NCBI GenBank assembly: GCA_947652115.1
Contig: OX393561.1
Span: 31,282,103-31,346,102 of the forward strand
Source of the DNA: Blastomussa wellsi
Lineage: Eukaryota; Cnidaria; Anthozoa; Scleractinia; Plerogyridae
Reading direction: 5' to 3'
Length of the DNA: 64,000 nt
Under the pieces are notes generated by a model. It was given only the letters and a program-made list of their open reading frames with translations. It did no database searches and was not told the origin of the DNA. Both the position numbers and the translations under genes were made by a program. Shown piece by piece: positions 47,301-59,081 of the stretch (the stretch's first letter is position 1; the number at the start of each line of letters is the position of its first letter).

Positions 47301-49376
47301 TGAGGAGATATTTTGAAAGTAGACGGCACTGGGGGCCCTTTTTTTAAGCATTTTTGTAATGAATGCTTTTTCCTGCTTATATCCGCCAAATTGCAGCTGG
47401 CGAAAATGTTCAAGTAGCCGGCGATATCGCCGGTCGCTGGCGCTTATTGACAACCCTGTGTTATGCTTTTTGTTGACATTGGTATTGGTAACCAGTTATT
47501 AAAAAAGACATCAGTTACTCTCGACAATCAGGAATTGGTACTAATGGTAGTGTCATGTGATTGCAGCAACCAGAATTCATGCAAAATGCAAATTCAGGGC
47601 CATGGCAGAAACAACGCAGTTATTATAATCCTACCACACACTGAGGCCTTTCAGATTGCTCTGCATACGCCAAAGCCTTGACGTATGCATCTTTGATTTC
47701 TTCATAGCCATGCCCCGCTTTTTCATGCACATATGCAATGTTACACCACGTGCCACACATCTGTATTGAAAAAAAAAAAATAGATTGAGCAAGGTTTAAT
47801 TTGTGTTTTTTGCAATTTTACAGTTTAACCTTTCTTATATCAAAAGCTAGGCTTCAGAATTACATGAGGAGAGATGGGGTTGTAATATTAATCTACACGC
47901 AAGTTGTAAAACATATATTCTAAATAAACTGTAGAAACTTGATGCCAGGAAATCAAATGCAAGCTCCTTTTCAGTCAGAAGTAAATATTAGCTTATTTCT
48001 TTGTAGTTTGTTGGATCTACAGCAGTTTTAACGGAGCTAGCAGAGCCATGGAAACAAATTCAGTACACGTAAGCTGCACAAAATCCAGTAGTTCTCACTG
48101 ATGACATGAGGAAATGGCTTTGCAAGAAAATTTTCTCGCAGGAGTTTTTCTTTAGGTTATGATGTACATTTCCGCCCTCAGCTCTGTTCAAAATTTTTGC
48201 TGAGATTTTGGCTGCCAAGATCTCGCCGTGAATCTTGCAAATCTGAGGTGAGATCACAGATTTGGTAAGATCTCAGCAAGATTGCAGCAATATCTGTGGC
48301 CATTCAAAAAGATCTCGATGAGATCTTGGCATTCTCAGCCAGATCTTGGCGAAACCTCAGCAATCTCACTGAGATCTGACCAATATCACCAAGTTTGCGC
48401 AGAATGTTATAAAACAATATTCGCCGGCTACTTAAACGTTTTTGCCCGCTACAATTTGGCGGAGAAAAGCAGGAAAAAAAGCATTCATTACAAAAACGCT
48501 TAAAAAAAGGTCCTCGGCGCCGTCTACTTTCAAAATATCTCCGCATCCTTCAAATCTTATTGACAACCATGGTTACTGTTTTACAGCTTTGCTATGGTGC
48601 ACTTGGAAACTTTGGAGAGCACTCAAGAAGCTGGGATCCCTCTCACCTTAAGCAACTCTTACACCTCTTTCCCAACTTCCCATGTGCACCATAACTACTT
48701 AACAATTATTCCTCGAGCCCGATTGGGCTTCTTCAACTTCAGCCGCCATTGTTTTAGTTTTCAAAGCCGGCGCTTTCGCTACTAGTGGGCTATAACATAT
48801 AGCCTTGTAGTAGCTCAACCAATCAGAACGCAGCATTGATAATAGACCACTAGTCGGATTTTACTAAATTGCTGATAGTGGACAGCTAAAGCACAAACCA
48901 ATATTATTTTTAAGCAGTTCGTTGGTAGATCCCTTCCATGAGGATTCCTGCATAGAGCTGTACGTTAAAAATATGGTACATTTTGTATAAATCATTAGGT
49001 AAACATTGTGGGATTAACAAAAACAAAACATTACTTCTTTGTAATTTCTTTCTTCCATTATTTCCAGTTCTTCCATATAACAGTTAATGGCATCAGCTGG
49101 ACATTTAAGATCAAAGTATGTTATTGCTAGGGAAACATAGATCGGTGACAGTTCCTTGTGAGATTTCCCTGCCAGTTTGGCAAGTTCAAGCTGCAAAAGT
49201 AGATACAGAGGATCAGTTAGTGCTTCTTCTACAAAGTTCAAGTAACTGGACCCCCTGGCACTTGAAAATATTGCTAACCAGAGCTGCTAAGCCATTTCTT
49301 GTCCCTTACTTGTCTCTTGGCTCACTTCCAAAAAATGTTTATAAGTTCACACAGCTAACCCACTCAAATCCCCATG

Positions 49377-49410
<34 letters not shown>

Positions 49411-52400
49411 ATTTTTTAAACCAGTTTGATTTTGATTTCCCTTGGTTTCAGATTATGCTAATCAACATAAGACAATGAGAAATGAAAAACAAACTGGTTT
49501 AAAAAATTTTAAACCAAAGATAAAATTAAACCACAACATATACATCTATTTCCAAGGGCCAGTGTTCTCCTGGTACAGTCCAGTGCAAGCGTGGACATGC
49601 AAGAGATTTACTTCATGTTGACTGAAACGATTTCTTTAGAAAAAATTATCATTAAAGTCAAACTGAAGACCCACTGGGTGTTTCATGGAGAACAGAATAT
49701 TCTAGCGTTGTTTTGTAGACCAATTAAAAGTATCAGTCAGAGTGAGACAGTTTTTCATGTAATTAACGTTTTTTACCTTTGTACGCCAAGCAAACATAAA
49801 TGTACTGCAATGGAATAATCTGATTGATTGATTTTACTTATTGGCCCTCTGACACCTTAGCGTGTAAGATCTTGCAGAGGGCTGATAACCTGTATTATAC
49901 AGTGTAGTCAAAACACCTGTTCACAATAAATAGTACGTTGAAGTAAGTGAAACAACAAATAACTACTTCTAGCTATTGCAATACCTCTTTCTTGTAGCAG
50001 CCAAGAGCTTTTTGGAAAGCTCTCACTTGGCAATACAGGTCACCAAGGGTATCCAATATTTTAATCTGTTCATCCAGAGAATATTCTGAGAGTTTTGCAT
50101 GTTTTCTCTGAAATTTTATTCCTTTGATGGCTATGAAAACAAACAAAATGAACAAATAGATCTACAGCGTTTCATGATACACACAAAATACTTGAAAATA
50201 AAATCAACAGCTAAAAACTATTTCTGCTGCCCATTACCACACTGCCATCATGAATGATCAGGGAATCAAATAACAGTCAGGTGTCTGGACAATTTTTTAC
50301 ACCTTCCAGTGCAAATGACAATGTTTTGCAGAACTGTAATATGACGTTCAACCTCACGACAGTTTGGCCCAATTAAAATACTGACTTGGTCAGGTATAAT
50401 GTCATCATCATCATTTACTTATTCGCCACATTGTGAAGGATTATATTACAATTGGAGCGGGATTAGTAAGGTGAGGAGATCTCCAAGAAACCACTAGTCT
50501 TATAGAAGGAGGTGTTGCCTTCCTTTCACAGAAGACAACTTATTTGCAGCCCTGAGGATATTAACTATGGCCAAAAGCTGAGCAGCATTTGTCTGTTACA
50601 TTTAGCTACTATAGACCACATCACATTGGAATACCACACAATTTTTCGCTGGATACATAAATTGCTCAGGGCTTTCAAAACGAAAAGTAGGTCTACCCTT
50701 GAGGCAACTGTCAGAGAGCAATGTAAGAAGGTGAGAACACATGCATTCTGCATGAATTCTAGCCAGTGAACCATGGCAGAATACCCACCAGAGCTGCAAC
50801 AGGTGCCAACAGAAAGCCCTGCCACCATTCTTTGTATGTTCAAAAATTATTCTCCCTCTGCTAGAAGGGGTACAGCCTTTGTTCAGCTCCCTCATCCCCT
50901 GATTTTTCCTGAGGAGCAGGGATGGCTATACAGGGCTGCAAATAACAGTCACTGTCCAATGAAATCCCAACCAACTATGGATCGACAGAATGTCTGGACA
51001 ATTTTGTTTTGCCTTCCAGTGCAAATGCCAATGTTTTGCATTGACAACACATTATCAACCTGTACTGCAATATGATGTGCGACCTGACTCCTGTTTTGTC
51101 CAATCAAAATGCTGACATAGTCGGACACATGTCTTTTCACCCTTTCATGGGAAGAATTATTTGCAGCCCTTCTATATATTTGGTCTAGAAAGGACCAATC
51201 TTCAACACAAATATAACACAGTCACTGATGTTAGCTCTTCAGACACTTGAGTAGTAGCCTGCGGACTGGCTCTTTAGGTGAAAAAGCTTTCAGTGAGCTG
51301 AGCGAATAGAGAATAGACTGGGGAGAAGGAAAACACTTGGAAGCCTGTGGACATTCATTTGATGCTGCTGATCCATGATACCAGAATCTGGTATCATGAT
51401 CTGATTGGTGAGATGTTGACAAATGAGTGATGGATATTGACAAGCCAACACAAAGCAATCTATGTGGCTGCCTGTTTCTGCAGCTTTTAACCCATTGACT
51501 CCTGGAGATTTTTTGAAAAAAAAAAAACAAGTTTTATAGACATTTTGAACATTTTCTAGTCAGTTGTAGGCTAAATCTACTCCAAATCTCTGCAAACTGC
51601 ATAATTTTACAAAATAAAGACATCCCACGTTTTTCACTAGAATCGCATTTAACGACATTTTAGCTTGGGCATGCACATAAATCAAAATTTCGAGAGTTTT
51701 TGGATGAGAAAGTGACCCACCTCTTTAGACTTCTTATTTTCTTTATTTTTGTTTTCACTTTTCCTTTCTCCTTCTTTCATATCTTTTTGATGCCTTGGTT
51801 GGTCTTTTTCTGGGCTTGCTTTCGGTTCAAGAATAGCATCAATGAGATGGGAAATGGATAAGGGCGGATAAGTGGCATCAAAGAAAGTCTACAGGCTCTC
51901 CCCCAGATTACGCTCTGCTTGCACATTCTGCTACCTTGTCTCTCTTGTCTCACCAAAATTTCTCCCAAGCGTCCCAACTAGAGAGCCTGTTCGCAGGCTA
52001 TTGTGTCACTTGTCTGTCCCCTAAGTTATAACTACCCAGAGATAACAGGCCATTCCAAGATGCCGTTTTCCTGTCTTTCGAGACAAGTCTTTGTGTACAA
52101 CCTTTCATACGGAATTTTTTTTACTCACACGTCTTTTGTCTTCAAAATGAAACTGATTTCCATATTGAAGATTGAGCATCGAGACTTGTTTTGAAACAGA
52201 GGTAGAAGGCAACTTGGAAATGGCTAATTCACAGCTATGTGTTAGTGTGGAATTATTATAACCAAATCTCATATGCCTAAATATGAAATTGACCACACAA
52301 AGTGAAATGTGGGTAAATGGCCAAGTGGTTTTGGCACCCAACTTGAAATCCAGAGGTCCCAGGTTCAAGTTCTTCTCTGATCACTACCTGGAGTTCAACT

Positions 52401-55400
52401 CCTTTGCCAAACTTGTAAACAGCAAATTGGTTGTTCTCCTCCTACCTGTTGAGATTGTGGCTTAATGAAATTTACTGTAGCTAGGTGAAGTTAAACTCAA
52501 GGCAATGCAGCTACGTGTTTACAGGACGCTTTGTGAGAGCTTCATCCAGCTGCAGGCAGATGCGCAGCTACTGTACCTGTTTGGTATCATGTTTGAGTTT
52601 AGCTGTACTTTTCTACTTGCACCCTCTTAGTAGGGTTAGTATTTGGATTTGGCGAGTAGGTTGGTTTGTATTCCACTGATTTCATCATTGTGATGGTGCC
52701 TGGTGGTTGCTGATCTCAGGGTTGCCATGGATACCTTTACATTCGCTAGAATGTTGCTTGGCTCCACCATGTTTATACAGTGCAGTGACACCTTCCCCAA
52801 CCTCACCTATTTGTGCTACATCATTTACCCATGATTACCAAATGAGTCTCCCCATTTGTTTATCATGGAACTAGAAGAAGAAAAGAAGCATATTGATCTT
52901 GATGCTGATTTTACCTGTAGCTAAATTCAACTTCAGTTCCTCCATGTCGTCTGATCTTTTTGCTTTATTTATAATGTAAGCTTTCTTTAAATTACTTCGA
53001 CCAGCTGAAAATTCTCCCAGTTTAAGAAAAACCTAAAATAAAAGGAATCAATAATTGCCCTTTAAAGTGCCCCCTGGGACAAAATTGGTGGTCATTATTT
53101 TTTTAAATTTTCGTGTACAATGGGACTTTCTTAATCATCTTGCCAAATTTCAATCCATTCTGGACATGAAGTCATAATTTTTAAACTTTTGTTTCCAAAA
53201 ATGTACGGCCACCATTAATTTGCACCCTGGAGCGAGAGAGAAAGACCCTGGCACAGGCTGGTCACGTGTCTCCCAGATGAATCTGGGAGATGACAAAAAA
53301 ATGATTAGAGGGAGGGGCGGCCTAGTTTGAATTTTGTCTATACTGAGACTACGGAAGTGCAGAAAGTGTTGCCACCAAAATAAACACAGTATGTGGTACA
53401 GTAAAATTATTTCCGTTGGTAATCTGTCGTGAACGCCGAAAAACTTCAATACATTGTCCAACAGCAGATATCCACATCATTTCTAAGGTCACATGTTTCG
53501 TCAATACATATTTTAAAAATCTCTCCAGGAAGGAGGAAGGCTTATCAGAAATTGCTAACTGCAGTCAAGATTGCTGGGGTTGTATATGGTATGTCTTCGC
53601 CTCGCAATGGCCACATTTATCATTTCGATCTCGTGAAATAATTTCAAAGCAATCAGGGCCATGATCACCGAAATCAAAGTTGCTTTGACAGGAGTGAAAG
53701 GTCTCAGAAGAACGTGGTGAACCATGACAGAAATAGAACGAGTCTTCACTGTCTGAATTTTGCCGCATTGCCAATGAACAACAGTTCGGCGTCCACTCTT
53801 CGACAGAAAATGAAGGTTATGAAAGGAAATATGTTTATATTTCCAGGGTATTCGTTCGTCCACTCCGTCGTTATACAACTTTTGTCTACGTGAAATATGG
53901 TTTACAAAATTGTGACACCTAATCTGATATTTTTCATTTAGTTGTTATCAATATGTTGCATAAACATTCCGTTTACATGTACAGTATACTGTTTGGAAAA
54001 AGCCTGTTCCTTGTTTCCTATGTTAGTGAATTGGCCGTTGGCAAACTATTCATGACACTCACTTGCGAACGGTCATTGAAGACGACATTCATATTTCTAT
54101 TTCGCATGTCTTACGGAGAGGGGTCCAAATATTTGCTGCCGGAAATTGATCAATTTCAAATCCTTCAAATTCGCTTTTCTTCTCCATGTTTATAAATATA
54201 GTCGCACTACACTTTACTTCATTGGGCCTTCTGATCTGATCTACGACCAGAGCATCGAAAAATGACATGATTCACATATAGCACATGCCACTATTTGGAG
54301 ACGATCGCAGTCGATTTTGTCGAGTAACAGCAAAGGAAGAAAATACGTTGATTGTACATAACATCTCAGCCACGTAAATTGACTCAAGACAATCACTTGC
54401 TAAACCTTTAGATTGAAGTTTGAATATTTAAAATACTAGCCAAGGACTTGGACTTGAGATGGCAGCCTACAAAACAATGGCACTCGCGTACTTGTATTGC
54501 GTGCGACACCCTTGCTTTGAAATCGACAAAGGACAACGCGACTAATTTCTTGACATTAGAGGACCCCTCCCAAGTGTTCTCAATTTTCCAAGAGACATGT
54601 GCTTGGCCTGTGCCAGGGTCTCTCCTCTCTCGCTCCGGGAGGGCGGGAAGATGAGAGACCCTGGGAACAAGGTTGATGTCAAAGGCTCAAAACTACCTCA
54701 CGGGTTGTAATTATCAAATGAAGATCAACAAAAACTTTTGAATCGTTCTTCTTCTATGCTGATTGTTATTACAATAACAACTCTTGAGGAATTTTTGAGC
54801 CTTTGACGTCACTTTCTCTGAATCGCAACCAAGCCTTGGAACACACCAAATTAATGGAGGCCGTATATTTTTGGAAATAAAAGTTTAAAAATTATGACTT
54901 CTCATGTCCAGAATGGATTGAAATTGTGCACGAAAATAAAAAAAAATAAATACCAGTAATTTTGTCTCAGGGGCACTTAAAGCTGACTCTATAAAGATGA
55001 AGTTACAAAACTTGAAGATGTTTCAAAGGTAAATGTTGTGATATCTGTCATGCTTGTAGGCATAGGCTGACAAAAATAGAACATTTTTAATTAGACTGTG
55101 ACTTGGTATGGTGTGACTTGGGTCCGTTTACACACACAGAACCTTGTTGCATTCATTATAATCAAGTTCTGAGTTTGATTTAGGTGAAACAATTTGTCCA
55201 ATATTGTCCATCATATATGGCAGCGTAACAAAAAGTTTTTTGGAGAAGAAAATAAAATTAATGTTTGGCTGACAGGCACAGACACTGTGAATTTTATCTA
55301 TCTATTTTACAGCAGAACGTCTTATACAATGTACGTCTAGGTTTTCAGATAACCTGTGATGGACCTAGTTGGTCCAAGACCATTCTTGTTTGCATGAAGA

Positions 55401-58400
55401 GATGCATGATATAACATTGCTATACTATTATCCTTCCAAAATCAGAAAAAATTTCAATCCATAATTATTACCTTTCCTAACATAGCTAAAACATCTGCCT
55501 CATCAAACTTCTTGTTTCCATTTCTAGCCACCTTTAATGCCTGTTCAAAGCACCTCAAAGCATGTGCATCCTCATCAGATTTCATTCGAACACTCCCAAT
55601 GGAGAAAAGACAGAGGTATTCAGTGTCCTTCAACCCTTGTTCTCTGCGGAAGGAAGCCAAATTGAAAATCACTTGGCAGTTATCAGCAGGTGATTTCAAA
55701 CTTCATTGCAATGGACAAAAATTGAAGATAACCAGTAATAGCTGAATGAAGAAACAAATTTAAACAATTACCTTGCAATGATCAAGGCCTTTTCCATAAA
55801 ACTCTTTGCCTGGGAAGAATCCTTCTGGTTTTCATAAGTAAGGCCAAGGTTCAAATACAACCTTGACCTCATCTCCAACAATTCTTTCTCAGAAACATTT
55901 TCCCATAGTTTGTCACAGACATCTAGACTCTTGAAGTAAGCTGCCTGTGACTCAAGCAAGCACTCCTCTACTTCATCACCATTGGCTGAATCATCTGAGT
56001 GGACAAACCATGTTCGTCCAATGGTAGCCAAGGCTCTCTGTTCCTCAACGAGGTTCCCAGCTGATTGAGCAAGCTGTTTAAGAAATTAGACATGTATAAG
56101 ATTAGAAGCTCAAATGTTCTCCTCTTTACAGAATGCTGTACAAAGTTTATTTGGGGCATCCAAAACAGAATACCCAATGGAGTTCCAGTGGGTGCAGGGA
56201 TCTTTGAAAACCCTGCCGAGAAAAGAACACAACAGCTGACTGCCAGATCACAAGAAAATGACACGTGAACCATAAGAAAAATACAAACTGCTTAGTCACA
56301 TTCTAGACATGAACAGATTTTCTGTTGACTGTTGATAGCTCTCACTTTCAAGCTCTCAACAACTTTCTCTTTACTAATGCTAGGCCATAACATGACCTAC
56401 TTTCCATAACATTATGGGCTATAGCTAAAGAATGCTAGAAATGGAAAGAGCATATCAAAAATAGCAATTGAACATACCCAAGTGTGAGGCCCCTGGCATT
56501 AAAGAATAAGATTTCATGACAGTTTGAATTTTTGAAAAGTTGATGGAAAAAGTTGATGGAGTGCAAGGCCACAAATTCAAACTGCCATATAACCTCTTTA
56601 ATGCCACGAGCCTCAAACATGGTCATATTGCCATTTTTGACACGCTCTTTCTATTTCTTCTATTCTTTAAGCTATAGCCCATAATAATTTTTCAGGAAAA
56701 ATTTGCTGCAAAGGGCTTATTTATTGATATTACTTTGTAGATTGTTGATTTCTCATTATAATCCACTAAACACTCAAAAAATTGGTTGATTTTTTAATCA
56801 ACAAATTGCCCACGTCCCCAAGAGCATTTACTACCTGCTTTTTACATAGTTCCTGATTATTTATTACACACCTCGAGATGTAAATTTTGATGAAATAGTG
56901 CCTCCTTGTACTTTTTCAGCGCACAAAGGCATTCTCCAACTTTTCTATGAGCAATGGCAGTTCCAATGGTGTCTTGGCTTGCTTCAGATAATTGTACTTC
57001 CCTGTTGTGTTCTTTAACAGCCTTCTCAAAGTACCCTGAATAAAATAAAGTTAATAATTATTTTTATCACTTGAAAGTATGAGAGATTAAGTGTGACATT
57101 GTATGGCTAATGGCAAATGCAAGTTTTCCTTTCATTTTGTCACCTTTTCATCTAATTTGAAAAGAAAAGCTCCCTTAGAAAAAAATGACAACAAAAAGGA
57201 ATCTACTCCTAAAGGCAGATATCAGAAGTTTGATTTTTGCTGTCCATGGAAAACATTGAAACACAAATGTCATACTAAGCTTTGTATCATTGTTGGGATA
57301 GGCCGCAAGTCAAATTAGCTGAAGTTCAACATTGCCTAAATGATGTTAAGCCACATTTAACCTCTTTAGGAATGCAGTAGATCTCTTCAACACTTGTACT
57401 TAATAACCAGCCTCTTCATACAATCACTTTTCTCATGTTTTATGACCCCTTGGTTTAAAATTTTTTAAACCAGTTTGATTTTCATTTCTCATTGTCTTAT
57501 GTTGATTAGCATAATCTGAAACAAAGGGAAATCAACATCAAACTGGTTTAAAAATTTTTAAACCAAGGATAAATTTAAACCACAACAAATACAAAGCACC
57601 TTCCTTTGATGCAAAGAATAGCTTAGTCAGTTATTCCATCCAGACTGTTAAATATACTGTGACAAAGATTTTGGTGGCTGACTTTTGCTCATTAGAGGGC
57701 AGATTAATGGGATCCTCTACAATTGGTGACCTTACCATATTGGAAAAGTAATTCTCCAACTGCATTACACAGTTTGGCTTCTTCTGCTAGATCACCCTTT
57801 TCCTGAGCCTTTAATTTCCGTTTACTAAGTTCTGAATTAAATTAAAAAATCAATGCAAATATTAATCAACATTATTTCAAAAATATGATCAGCATAAAAA
57901 CTGGTTACACCTATGATGCAGCATAAGTATAAACACTTTAGTTTAAAATTAATTTTACGTGGAAATGATTTCAAACTGTTTGATTTGTATTTTTCTTTCT
58001 TTTTAACCTGCAATGTAGGAAGCTTTGGTAGTATTAACCTTTTAAGTGCTTAAGCCGCAATTTTGGATTTAAAAACGTGAAGAGTTGGGACGAGTGAGAG
58101 AGCACGAGTAGAGCCACTTGTTCCTCTTAGCCAGCTGGCCCCAGTTGTTCAAAGGGTGGATAGCGCTATCCATAAATTGCTACCTAGTGTTGACAAAACA
58201 AACTAAGTTATCGACTGGATAGTGATTTATCCAGTGGATAGCATTATCCATCATTTGAACAACTAGGGACTGGGTATGTGCACGAGGAACAAGTGGCTCA
58301 GTGTAGCAGCTATCCAAAACTACTTTTGTTTGTTATTGTAAGCAGCTTCTATTGTTTTCAAGACAAAGTCATTGTTTCAATTATTGAGTCTTTTGTTTAG

Positions 58401-59081
58401 GGCTAGAGTATCAAACCAATCACATTATATGTTAGGAAAGCTGCTACATCGCCCAACATTTCTGAAGGGGCTAGGAAAAAAAGCTGCCTTTTTTCTCAGG
58501 GAGGCAGGGGTAGTTAAGAAAAATCTATTTATTTCAGGGGGAGGGGGACTTGCCAGGCTTTGATGTTGGCTTTATACTTGGTCTACAACTACGAGGTATG
58601 AGGTGGGATGTTTATAAAAAATGGAATGGCCCTTGTGAATACATGTCCTTTACACTTACTACTATGCCACTGATACTTGATCTGCTACATGTGCATCTAC
58701 ATACTTATAACCTCACAAGTGTAGCTAATATCAAATTTCAGTGTACATACAAAAACTATCAAAAGCAAATGTTGCCAACCATAAGACTATTAAGACTAAG
58801 ACTATTAATAAAATCTCTACATAACTACTGAATATTTAACTGAAAGTGAAGAATGATCATCGCAGTTAATTTCCAATTTAAAAAATTGGAAATATGCTTC
58901 TTCTTTCCAATTGCTTAAATTGGAAATTAACTGCGAAGATCAGTCTTCACTTTCACCTATACTCGCAGTTCTGTTCAAATATGAATTGTTTCATATATGC
59001 TACACATTAAACATTTAACTGTGAAAGCGAAGACGAGAACATACGTTTGAGCTCCCTTTGGAGGGTGGCTTCCATTTGCAT
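35381..59081 (-). CDS. TONSL: Tonsoku-like protein (TONSL), 22 exons
   Basis: Exons: 59081-59045, 57831-57736, 57035-56872, 56073-55772, 55643-55472, 53032-52915, 50130-49985, 49190-49035, 47760-47635, 46739-46532, 45726-45647, 45546-45457, 44016-43944, 43449-43286, 42904-41699, 40482-40284, 39785-39624, 38827-38673, 38159-37976, 37059-36890, 36363-36206, 35732-35381. All are GT-AG, all phases fit, total 4518 nt = 1505 residues (human 1378). Residues 1-439 are TPRs ([24 protein letters not shown]); 440-535 acidic; 536-645 ankyrin repeats; ~650-1010 polar, disordered; ~1010-1085 ubiquitin-like ([15 protein letters not shown]); 1113-1505 leucine-rich repeats. TONSL with MMS22L repairs stalled replication forks and reads new histone H4 unmethylated at K20. 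Human reader residues E530, D559, W563, E568, N571, D604 align with E544, D573, W577, E582, N585, D618 here. The start could also be Met3. Confidence 0.95.
39393..39572. mobile_element. Foldback element, TONSL intron 17
   Basis: AGCAATAGAGGACTT at the left is inverted as AAGTCTTCTATTGCT at the right; CATAGCCTCATCTAGACAC / GTGTTTAGATGAGGCTATG continue the arms. Confidence 0.8.
39984..40202. mobile_element. AATAGRCC-type MITE, copy B, TONSL intron 16
   Basis: AATAGTCCAATTCAGCTAAC at the left and GTTAGCCAAATAGGGCTATT at the right. Inner blocks (CATCCTTGTCGC, ATGATTCATTTGGGAGGTTA) match copy A at 21173-21390 almost throughout. Confidence 0.85.
41230..41480 (+). repeat. Probable LINE 3' end, TONSL intron 15
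   Basis: The segment ends CACAAATAAAGATTGTTGTT followed by further TTG units. A polyadenylation-like AATAAAG followed by a short (TTG)n array is typical of the 3' end of L2/CR1-type non-LTR retrotransposons in animals. No reverse transcriptase remains. Confidence 0.45.
44271..44896. mobile_element. Foldback element, TONSL intron 12
   Basis: ACAGTGCAAC at the left and GTTGCACTGT at the right bound the element. Arms of about 150 bp are homologous in inverted orientation, for example TTTTCATCAGCAGACCAATC (44352-44371) against its complement near 44790-44810, and TCAGGAAACTTGCT near 44417 against AGCAAGTTTCCTGA near 44735. Confidence 0.8.
45047..45266 (-). mobile_element. Probable solo LTR, TONSL intron 12
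   Basis: Read on - strand it starts TGTTGACGCC and ends CCACAACA, the TG...CA form of LTRs. In order it holds a TATA box (GTATATAAGG), then an AATAAA signal (GTAATAAACG) about 60 bases later, as expected for U3-R-U5. No matching 5-bp target duplication was seen, so the ends may be slightly wrong. No internal retroelement sequence is next to it. Confidence 0.6.
46925..47095 (-). repeat. SINE copy, TONSL intron 9
   Basis: CCATTTATACACCTGGGTGA, GAGAGGCACTGTGAGAGT and CCAGGGCTCAAACCCTGACC match in inverted orientation the SINE at 14893-15050, including a recognisable B-box. Confidence 0.65.
47275..47458. mobile_element. hAT-like MITE with 5-bp target duplication, TONSL intron 9
   Basis: Begins CAGGGTTGTCAATAAG and ends CTTATTGACAACCCTG, perfect 16-bp inverted ends. 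It is flanked on both sides by TGTTA, a 5-bp target site duplication, as in the hAT5 group. Internal sequence has no coding capacity. A diverged inverted copy lies at 48418-48570. Confidence 0.85.
48418..48570. mobile_element. Second, truncated copy of the CAGGGTTGTC MITE, TONSL intron 8
   Basis: TATTCGCCGGCTACTTAAAC, GAAAAGCAGGAAAAAAAGCA, then CTTATTGACAACC match the reverse complement of 47275-47458. One terminal repeat is missing. Confidence 0.7.
49374..49547. mobile_element. TTTAAACCA-rich foldback MITE, TONSL intron 7
   Basis: ATGTATATGTTGTGGTTTAA and its complement (TTAAACCACAACATATACAT) end the element, perfect over at least 15 bp. Inside are inverted CTTGGTTTAAA and TTTTTTAAACCAGTTTG blocks. 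A copy in opposite orientation is at 57449-57588. Confidence 0.85.
50400..52010. other. TONSL intron 6 interior, no gene seen
   Basis: Short open frames on both strands lack domains, splice logic or codon pattern. Text around 50270-50330 (ACAATTTTTTACACCTTCCAG, GTGCAAATGACAATGTTTTGC) is repeated near 50995-51045, so part of the stretch is a repeat. A polar microsatellite-like run of A lies near 51520. Confidence 0.4.
52307..52470 (+). repeat. tRNA-headed SINE, TONSL intron 6
   Basis: A tRNA-like head with A-box region AAATGGCCAAGTGG and B-box GGTTCAAGTTC is followed by TCTGATCACTACCTGGA and GTTCAACTCC. The arrangement is that of a SINE with a class II-like tRNA head. Confidence 0.7.
53060..54982. 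mobile_element. ~1.9-kb non-autonomous DNA transposon, TONSL intron 5
   Basis: Left end CTTTAAAGTGCCCCCTGGGA and right end TCTCAGGGGCACTTAAAG are inverted. Arms of ~170 bp match (for example CCATTCTGGACATGAAGTCA versus its complement near 54900), and a second inverted block (GACCCTGGCACAGGCTGG / CCTGTGCCAGGGTC) lies further in. The interior shows no transposase. Its left end is only 27 bp from the acceptor of exon 6. Confidence 0.8.
57449..57588. mobile_element. TTTAAACCA-rich foldback MITE, TONSL intron 2
   Basis: Reverse-complement copy of the element at 49374-49547: TTTCTCATTGTCTTATG and GATTAGCATAATCTGAAAC are the complement of the middle of that copy. The left terminal ~18 bp are missing. 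Confidence 0.8.
58112..58299. mobile_element. Foldback element, TONSL intron 1
   Basis: AGCCACTTGTTCCTC at the left and GAGGAACAAGTGGCT at the right; just inside CCAGTTGTTCAAA and GGATAGCGCTATCC are inverted as TTTGAACAACTAGG and GGATAGCATTATCC. Confidence 0.8.
58841..58955. mobile_element. Small foldback element, TONSL intron 1
   Basis: TGAAAGTGAAGA, then GCAGTTAATTTCCAATTT, are inverted at the right as AAATTGGAAATTAACTGC and TCTTCACTTTCA, with a further AAATTGGAA palindrome in the centre. Confidence 0.8.

Noticed and set aside
51231..51977. - strand ORFs of 66-99 codons in TONSL intron 6
   Set aside because: No conserved motifs and no link to TONSL exons, whose phases are already complete without them.
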